This document shows positions 57,101 to 64,000 of a DNA stretch of 64,000 nucleotides, one piece after another. Below the pieces are notes generated by a model that was not told the origin of the DNA, searched no databases, and saw only the letters and a program-made list of their open reading frames with translations. The stretch comes from Nereocystis luetkeana (lineage: Eukaryota > Sar > Phaeophyceae > Laminariales > Laminariaceae): the NCBI GenBank assembly GCA_031213475.1, contig JARUPZ010000024.1, positions 7,567,324 through 7,631,323 on the forward strand, read 5' to 3'. Each line of letters opens with the position of its first letter. Position 1 is the stretch's first letter. A program made the position numbers and the translations under genes.

Positions 57101-59715
57101 CGAAATGCACTGTATGGACTCCGGGCTTTCCTGGCAGCTCGGAGAGTTGCGTACCTACAGTAGTCCCTCGCATCGTTTGTTTTGTCACGTCCATCAAAAC
57201 GTGAAACTCGAAAGAATTGAGCTCCCTACTAACATTCACTCATCGTAGACAACAGACGAACATAGCACGTATGCAACCGACCGGGGCACTCTAGCCGAAG
57301 TCAATACCGCCCTTCCCCTCCGACGTCCCCCTCCAATCACCCATACTCCCGTGCTATACATGTATAATGTGCACATTGCCCTAACGTACAGGACGATTCA
57401 CACCACGAGGAGATCAAGCTAAGCCCTCAGCTCAAGGCTTCGCTGGATGCATTCCACGCCAAACTCAACGCCGAGTCCGACATAGCGTCTATGACTCACC
57501 GACCCACCTCCTTTTCCTCGTCGTCTACCCCCACGGCATCCCCTGCTCCTACCTCGAATGTCGGAGACAATGGTGTTGAGAACGACGATTGCGTCGGGAC
57601 TCCCTACGTCCAGCCCCTGGGTGGACCCGGCTCTTGCCCCGCTCCGGCCTTAAGACCTGCAAACACCGACTCGGCCAGCTCCTCCTCCTCTACATCTTCT
57701 ATATGCGAACTCGAAGACAGCGATGGAGAGAGTGATGCTTGTCGTTTGACCCTGTTTCACCAGGCTCCGGGTGGGCCCGGCTCTAGCCCCTCTCGGGAAT
57801 CTTCCTCTGCCGAGACCGCCACGACTTTCTCAGCCAGAGACGCTGAAACGGAAACCCACGCTGCCGCCGGCGTCTCTGAACGTAACGGTGGCAACAACAC
57901 CAGCGCCACGGCTGGCGACGGAGGCAGCATCAACGTTAATGCGATAGCGGAACGCAAACAACACGACCGCGACGGGGACAAGCGAGATGAATCAGCATCA
58001 TCGACGACGACGCCCCTACCCCTCGAAGCTACCGCGGCCAGTGATGTTCCGGACGCTCCCACTTCTACCCCGGTCGACCGCGACGTTGACGGACGCGGCA
58101 ACAGCAGGACCAACACTGACCAGACCTCATCCTCAGCGGCGTCCCCCCGACGGACCGACAACGATGTTACCGACGGACCCGCGGATGCCAACCAGGATGC
58201 CAACGTCAAGCACGACCGGACGAGGTCCGGCAGACGAGTCAAGATCCACTTGGCGTCGTCAAAGGCGAAGCGCGTGCTCAAAGTGGGCGACAAGCTAGTC
58301 GGGCCCTTGATATCCTCGGACGGCAAGTCGTCCGTGTGGCCCACCCCGCATGGGTACATCTTCTTCGCCAATAATCCTGGCGGTGATGGCAAGGCCTCAG
58401 CTGCGTCGAGAAAGAACAGGCAGGAGCCCGGACTTGCCCGCCCGTCAGAAATGGTGGCCGCCGATGCCCGTCGGGTATTTCGCGTACTCCAAGCCAGGGC
58501 GGAGGTGAGAAAAGAGCAGCGGGATGGGACCCTGCCGACGGAAGGACGAGCGAACGGGGGGAGGAGTGCTTGGGGGTGGGTTTCCTCGATGCACACTCGG
58601 CACCAGAAGCTTCTCAGGACGACGAGGCGGCACCTGGGAGAAGTTGAGATGACGCTCGACGAGAGGGGATGCGTGGTGAGTTGTCTGTTGGAGGTTTGGT
58701 TGGGAATATCGGGCTAGCGGCAACACTGAGTTATAAGGAGCATATTTTGTTCGTTCAATACCTCTAAGTGGTGATCGCGGTGTCCCCTAGAAATGAAGGT
58801 GTGGTCGTTACCTTCTAGTGCTGGATAGGCGCGTGGCACGGATCGGGGTAGCACCCAAGGTGTTCGAGTCTGCTCGCGTGAAGAGCTGGTTTCCACATCA
58901 CGCAGCGAATATTTGAGTCTGGTGAAACTTGCAAGCTAAAGCTCGATACGCATTTTCGTGGGCTTCCAGTAGGTATAGGTGGAGTTGAATCGAGCTTAAA
59001 CCGTAGGATCCAAACCTACCACATTTGAGAGTTACAATGGGTCAAACGTCGAACCCCTTACCGTAACATGGCTATACTACAATCAAGTAAATCCCATACC
59101 TCAGCACGCCTCGATAATATAACATTACTGTGCATCACTTTGCTGAGTAGGACCAGCGGTGATTACGGTGTCCCCTGGGTCAGATAAGATAGTCCTGGGG
59201 TGGTCATCCACTAGCGTACCAGTAGGATAGTGGCAAGGCAGCAGCGTCGATAGCTGAAAGACGGGATTACCCACCACAATTCGACAATTATCAATGGCAA
59301 ACTTGTGGCAAGCGTTTGGACCGCCATAGTGATTTTTTGCGCTTTTGTCGTGCTTGCGGTTGATCCAGGATACAGAGGCAACAAGCAATCCTACGTTGTA
59401 GTAGGTGTGATAAGATAAACGTCCAACACGCCGCCCTCTATCTGTTGAAGCGTGCCTCCCATATCGTGCCTCCCACCCCCCCTGCCGGCCTCAATTTTTG
59501 CCCGACGGCACCCAACATCTACACAGGAGGTGACCGTCGACGGCACCTGTGTGCTGTCAAAGTCAGGCCGTTTTAAACGAGAGTGGATGAACCGCTTCCC
59601 CTGGCGGAGGAGAAAGGACAGCAACTACCAGCTGCGCGTCGAAGGGGACCGAATGGAAGTCCGTTTGGGGGGGAAGACTGTCTGGGGGGTTACGGCTAAT
59701 GATATCATGGGATAG
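51148..59715 (+). CDS. Gene 4: diverged secreted paralogue, eight exons, about 776 residues
   Basis: Inferred exons: 51148-51432, 52252-52297, 52393-52571, 52836-52967, 53848-53937, 56462-56587, 57392-58675, 59527-59715. The first ATG of a Met-rich run was chosen (MMTMMMMM); the next Met would also serve. Exons 4, 5, 6 and 8 are almost unchanged from genes 1-3: against gene 3, exon 4 differs at 3 of 132 bases, one of them silent. The introns, by contrast, have diverged heavily. Exon 7 is about 190 bp shorter. It keeps one of the three ~24-residue repeats and lacks other Ser/Asp-rich stretches. Its second PGSCP motif reads PGSSP. Exons 2 and 3 stay open only with a different acceptor (GGTAG before 52,252) and a different frame in their first part. 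A net 5-bp loss in exon 3 then returns to the shared frame at GRITATPRLV. These two exons are the least certain. Confidence 0.66.
54418..54950 (-). repeat. Inverted copy of the dispersed ~540-bp element in intron 5 of gene 4
   Basis: The reverse complement matches 348-885 along its length, sharing for example TATGACCATAGACCCT and GCCTCGTGG blocks. It is inserted in G-rich sequence just before the minisatellite, and G-rich runs remain on both sides (about 54,405-54,417 and 54,950-54,958). The other units lack it here. Confidence 0.75.
54958..55050 (+). repeat. Palindromic minisatellite, left part, in intron 5 of gene 4
   Basis: A few repeats of the CACACGTGTG type, cut off from the rest by the tRNA-like element that follows. 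Confidence 0.75.
55061..55388 (+). repeat. tRNA-like element bounded by 68-bp direct repeats
   Basis: Bases 55,061-55,128 and 55,321-55,388 are near-identical 68-bp direct repeats, each beginning TGAGGCTT and ending CA. They enclose 192 bp. TAGCCCAACGG (55,103-55,113) fits a box A and GAGTTCGAATCTC (55,169-55,181) a box B, followed by a run of T. A purine tract stands just before the right repeat. This could be a tRNA-derived SINE with a partial second copy. It could also be a very small terminal-repeat retroelement relic. I cannot decide between them. Confidence 0.5.
55389..55715 (+). repeat. Palindromic minisatellite, right part, in intron 5 of gene 4
   Basis: Further ~26-bp repeats of the CACACGTGTG family. 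With the left part the array is much shorter than in units 1-3. Confidence 0.8.
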
Positions 59716-60510
59716 ATACATACACATATATATATATATATATATATATACCTGGTAGGCGATTTCTCAGTCGTTTTTTTTTTAAAGCATCAGTTTCATT
59801 TTCCACGGTTCAACTCGTAGGGATGATCTAAGCCTACTACTACACGTTGTGCTACAGTGGGTATTGTTTTACTCATCCGTTACGGGGGGGTTAATGTTGC
59901 AAGAATCAGAACCCACGATAGCCCCAAACACCACTCGCCCCCCTACGTTCACACGCCATATTCGATTAGTATCATATGTTGCCCGGCAATACGTGTTCTG
60001 GGCTAGGCGTACCCTTCCATGTGTATTGTACGGCCTCGATGGCGAAGGAAGGAGGGCAACGGCAGGGAAGAGGTCTGTGGTGTGTGGTGTATGGTACACA
60101 AAACCCGACGGGGACGATAGACATTTTGTGCTGCCGTAATTACGTGTGGCATATCTCTACCACTCTGTTGATAGCTCTGCAGGTGGAGAGTCCTGCGCTT
60201 CCCCACGGGCACCACCGCTGTTTTTTGCGTTTTTGGTGCGAGGGCACCGTCGCCTTTGGCATGCCATGCAGTCTGTCTTGGTAACGGTTTCTAAATGGTT
60301 GAAACGTTCGAACGACTGGAGTCCACAGTAGTAGGGGCACAGAGCTCATCGACACAGGGTTGGGCAGGAGGCCAATCAACACCGCTTCTCCAAAACACAT
60401 AACTGTGATGCAAGCTACTCGAAGCCCGAGCCGTCGTGCTTGCCACATGCAGCGCGGATGGTTGTTTTTTTCGCGAAGTTTTTTCGTCTACAGTAGTAAT
60501 GTACAAGACA
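59716..60510. other. 3' flank of gene 4 to the end of the array
   Basis: The counterpart of 13,039-13,770, recognisable to about 60,510. No gene is seen. Confidence 0.4.
59725..59750 (+). repeat. TA microsatellite
   Basis: An uninterrupted run of TA about 24 bp long lies right after the stop codon of gene 4, in the presumed 3' untranslated region. Units 1-3 have no such run. Confidence 0.9.
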
Positions 60511-63500
60511 CCTACAGAAGTACCAAAGAAAACGAGAATCACGAACCACCAAGGCCGGTACTGGTTGGGGGGGTTTCCCTTCTCATTATGGGGTAATTTG
60601 TTGCGACTATTGTTCCGCCTCCAGCGGGTTTGTTCGAGCCCGTACGACAGCACACACAACCTTCTATCTTGGCTTCTACGACTGCAGTAGGTCCCCCTGT
60701 TCAAAGCGCCCGATAGAAGAAGGTGGACAGAAGACAGGCGTTCTGCAGTAAGGATATTCTGGAACGTCAAAATAACGCGTCGTTCCACACATCGGTCAGG
60801 TCAGATCAGATCATGTACAGATCATTCCCTCACGATCTAGATATTTCAGGGCAGGTGATATGTATGATCTGCACACTAGCTTATGTTGCCGGGTTTAAGC
60901 CGTGCTGTGGTTATGATCTAGCATGTGATTTCTGGGTTGAACGTGTACTACACAAGTAGGACCTACCATTCAGTGCCTAAATATAGGCAACGTTTTCGCA
61001 CTTTAACTCAAAGAAAACAGTGTCTAGGGACGGAGTTGTAGGTGATCTAGATTATCTGTTCGAGGTGTACCTATTGCGGTGAGCCAACCCGAACGACACG
61101 CCCTCTAAACACCACTCGGGACATGAGAAAGGACGCAAAGCCCGTAGACCTAATCGTAGCAAAATCTCACATTGCGTGACGTTTGACATCTCCAACGGTG
61201 TTTGCGTGCTCGAAGCGATAGTACGGGTGTCTTTTGGCAACCTACCTTGTACGAAAGAGAATCTGGAAATAGAACTTTTGGTTCCAGAGACCCAAGTGGA
61301 CTGGGATATATATGAGGTCGCGACGGGATAATCAACCAAGAGCACTAAGGGGCCCCTTCGGTTAAAACAAAAACAGAGCACGAGGTACGCTTCACAAAAA
61401 AACAAAAAACGATGCCAGGTACTCCACTTTTTTCCGAGTCCTGGGGTGTGCAAAAATGAAGTATAACAATTCTGGAAAAAAAAGCATGTTGTATTTCATT
61501 CCTGACAAAAATCCCATCCCGCTTCGTAGCTTAAAACATGTTTCATTCCACGTTCCTGACAGAGATCCCAACCCGCGTTTTTTGTAGTGTGTTTTCAATT
61601 TTGACATAATGGCGAGTGGGGTTCCGCTCTCTCTTTTTTGTCTCGTGTACCCCTGAGTACTTGCGTCTTTTGAACACACCGTGATTCGTGTTTTTGGTTC
61701 GGCAGCGATACTGTTTCTGGTAAAATAATGACACATCTGGAGTCCTTGGGGAACACGGCATAGCTCCAATACCATTACTACCGCTATAGGCCTTGGGTCA
61801 TCTCCCGACTGGCATTTAACGCGTTCGTAATGGTCTCTAGGAGGAGGTGTTGGGCCCTCGGATCTGCAGGGGGGGGGGGGGGGCACTGCTACCCCCACTG
61901 CTGTATATTCATCACGAAACGAGAATGCTCAGCAGCAAGAACCTGGGACCTTCCGGAGCTCCTGTTAGGTATCCACACTCTGCTGTGGTCGCGTAGGACG
62001 CTACGAGCGGTCGAGCTAGAGGCCGAGGCAGATTCGTCTGCTAGTGGTCGGTGTTGTCGACGAGACTCTGATATCAAACACCCTGAGATGGTGTATTTGT
62101 AAAATTCGATCCGGCGCCTGATACAAAAAGATTGCCTGTGACCTACGCATTATTGAACTAGCTGCCGTGAGGGGCATGATTCGAGCCTTAGAACTGGAGA
62201 AATGCACTTTTCGGTAGGGAGACATAAAAGGTCAAAATTATAAGAAGAAACAGTAGTGTAACTGAAAAACAAACAAACGGATTAGATGCTGCAAAAGATT
62301 GGAATGCTCTTGTATTTTTTGCGCTCGGAAGGGTGAGGGATCAACTATTAATACGATGATAGCGCAGTATGCGTCTACAGTAGGGTCCGACTACTCTGCC
62401 CATGTGGCTCTGGAAGCACTTGATCCTTTCACACTTGATCCGAATTAGCTTGCTCACCCTGCCCCGATGTCTTCTGGACACGAGGGGCAAGGGGGTCATA
62501 AGACACCAACAACGTACTGATGTAGGTACGAAAAGACGCATCCTCATATATATATACCAGAGAGGATACCATAACATTAGCCCACCCTGACAGGCTGCCG
62601 ATGCAGAAAGATACCAGTGGGAAATCTTAAACACTAGCCCACGGGATGTCGATGCAAATACATGCATTGAAAATCAGGAAGGACCAAAATCTATACAGAT
62701 CGTTTTTCCAGACAGGATACTACAACGCTATGGGAAAGGTAGTGGAGACCACAGGCCAGGTGTGGCATGCACCTTCCAATCCCAACTTCGGACGCATGTC
62801 ATAGAGAGGAACAGCTCCGTGCTCGCCTCTTCGACTCTGTGTACAGTACCGGCTAGTCACACACGACCAAAAAGCTCACAGCAATAGTTTTCATGCCACA
62901 CCACACAGCATGAAACAAATCATTACAAACCGCATCATTCCGGCAACGGCACACATCAAAATAGTTATTCTCCACAAGGCCAACAAGTACCGGGAACAAA
63001 CTATAGGGAAAGCCAGACCACCAAGCCCAACTCAATCGATATCCGCAAAAGAAACCCAGCGAGGTTGGTGTATATCCCGGATGTACCCTGATCACCACAA
63101 AACGCGACCCCTTCCACCCTCGCCCAGCAGGCTACGATGGCAAACATCTGACGCCTTGCGCTAAGGGCACCAGAGCCCAACGAGCAATTCCCCCGAGTAT
63201 CGCCTACAACTCCTGATGTCGATGCGATTGGAAACCGCCATAAATCCGACGTTGGTGTGGACGGGTGCCGTAGACAAAGAGTCGTCGTGCGGGCGACTTA
63301 TATGAGCACACGACGTCGGATTGATAACGCGCGACAGATACATGGGGGCGGGGCGTGCGCCAGGGTTCAGGCGCCGCCACCGTCGCCACCTTGGTAGGTT
63401 CAGACGGACGAACTACATGCACCATCGAGACACTTTTGGTGTGAAGAACACATGTAGAAACTTGTAAAACATAAACAAAACGCAACCAATCGATACACTC

Positions 63501-63846
63501 CCGCGACACCCCCCAACAACGTGTCAAACACACTTCGTTAGGTGGTGCTGAGCTCTCCGTCGGGTATGGCGGGCGGTAAGCTTGAATCGCAGCTCTTCGC
63601 TAGCTATTCACGCGCAACGACATCGCAAATGCCTTGCGATCGGCTTATATATCAGCGTGTATTCATTATCTCGGTGCAATTACCGGCGAACATTATAAAC
63701 AAGATGAAACGCTTGAATAGCAATTCCAAACACGACGGAACCGTACGCCCACTGACAGTCACAACAAAAACGTCACGATGAAACGCCCACAACGCATCGA
63801 TGCAGACAGAGGCACTCGGCATGTGGCGCAAATCTTGCAGGAGAAC
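60511..63846. other. Right flank outside the array, no gene supported
   Basis: I find no similarity to the units and no recognisable protein, RNA gene or transposon. The longest open frame is 61,392-61,898 on the minus strand (168 codons), which is Pro-rich at its start and crosses a short direct duplication (about 61,490-61,585). It has no recognisable domain. A run of 15 G lies at 61,869-61,883. Exons of a spliced gene could be hidden here, but I could not support any. Confidence 0.4.
61488..61585. repeat. Short direct duplication
   Basis: CATTCCTGACAAAAATCCCA (from about 61,498) and the related CCTGACAGAGATCCCAACCC (from about 61,554) belong to two ~50-bp copies in tandem. Confidence 0.55.
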
Positions 63847-64000
63847 TCTGGCAGTAGAGTGCCTACTACAATGGAGCTATTGCAGCAGAATACCCACTAC
63901 AACAGAACCCTTGCAGTAGATTGCCCACTACGCTAGAACTATTGCAGTCGATTCCCCACTACAGTAGAACTCTCGCAGTAGAATGCCCACTACAGCAGTA
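63847..64000 (+). repeat. 31-bp minisatellite running off the window
   Basis: Five consecutive copies of a 31-bp unit of the form TATTGCAGTAGATTGCCCAC followed by TACAGTAGAAC, with point changes. The array continues past the window edge. Confidence 0.9.

Larger units (their letters stand above)
44703..60510 (+). repeat. Unit 4 of the tandem segmental array, diverged
   Basis: This unit has the same order of parts as units 1-3 but much more substitution, many indels and several extra insertions: two SINE fragments, a TIR element, an inverted dispersed element and a tRNA-like repeat. Similarity to the 3' flanks of the other units fades near 60,510, which I take as the right edge of the array. 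Confidence 0.85.

Noticed and set aside
61392-61898. 168-codon minus-strand frame in the right flank
   Set aside because: It has no recognisable domain, crosses a short tandem duplication and a G run, and has no second copy to test it.
61900-62200. tRNA-like pieces near TAGCTCGACCG (minus strand) and ATGATTCGAGCC (+ strand)
   Set aside because: The boxes do not pair into one element in the same orientation with usual spacing.

Overview
The window is eukaryotic nuclear DNA. It has spliced genes with GT-AG introns of about 0.1 to 2.5 kb, tRNA-derived SINE-like repeats, small inverted-repeat DNA elements, micro- and minisatellites, and long stretches without genes. The lineage cannot be fixed from the sequence. 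The GC-balanced, intron-rich, repeat-rich character would suit a stramenopile alga such as a brown alga, but that is only a guess.

Almost the whole window (1 to about 60,510) is a head-to-tail array of four large repeat units: about 1-14,366, 14,367-29,110, 29,111-44,702 and 44,703-60,510. The first base lies inside the array, so more units may lie to the left. Units 1-3 are close relatives with mosaic similarity; unit 4 is clearly older. Each unit has the same layout: a dispersed ~540-bp element, an array of ~210-bp monomers, a purine-rich stretch, a tRNA-derived SINE, a gene 5' flank, one large eight-exon gene on the + strand, and a 3' flank of about 1.3 kb.

The four genes (4,914-13,038; 19,284-27,781; 34,037-42,411; 51,148-59,715) are paralogues that I do not recognise. 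I rebuilt their exons from splice sites, matching phases and conservation between copies. All four read through, giving about 838, 844, 841 and 776 residues. Each predicted protein has a signal peptide, a Cys-containing N-terminal part, a beta-rich middle, a long Ser/Thr/Asp/Asn/Pro-rich disordered region with internal repeats, and a conserved basic C-terminal domain rich in Trp and Arg. The short exons at both ends are far better conserved in unit 4 than the introns are, which indicates selection on protein. The disordered region changes in repeat number. Intron 5 of every gene holds a ~26-bp minisatellite built on the palindrome CACACGTGTG.

Mobile DNA marks the history of the array. It includes a TTAA-flanked MITE at the unit 3/4 junction, a TIR element in unit 4, a SINE shared only by units 2 and 3, and a tRNA-like element with 68-bp direct repeats in unit 4. 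The right flank (60,511-64,000) is outside the array. It holds no gene I can support and ends in a 31-bp minisatellite.
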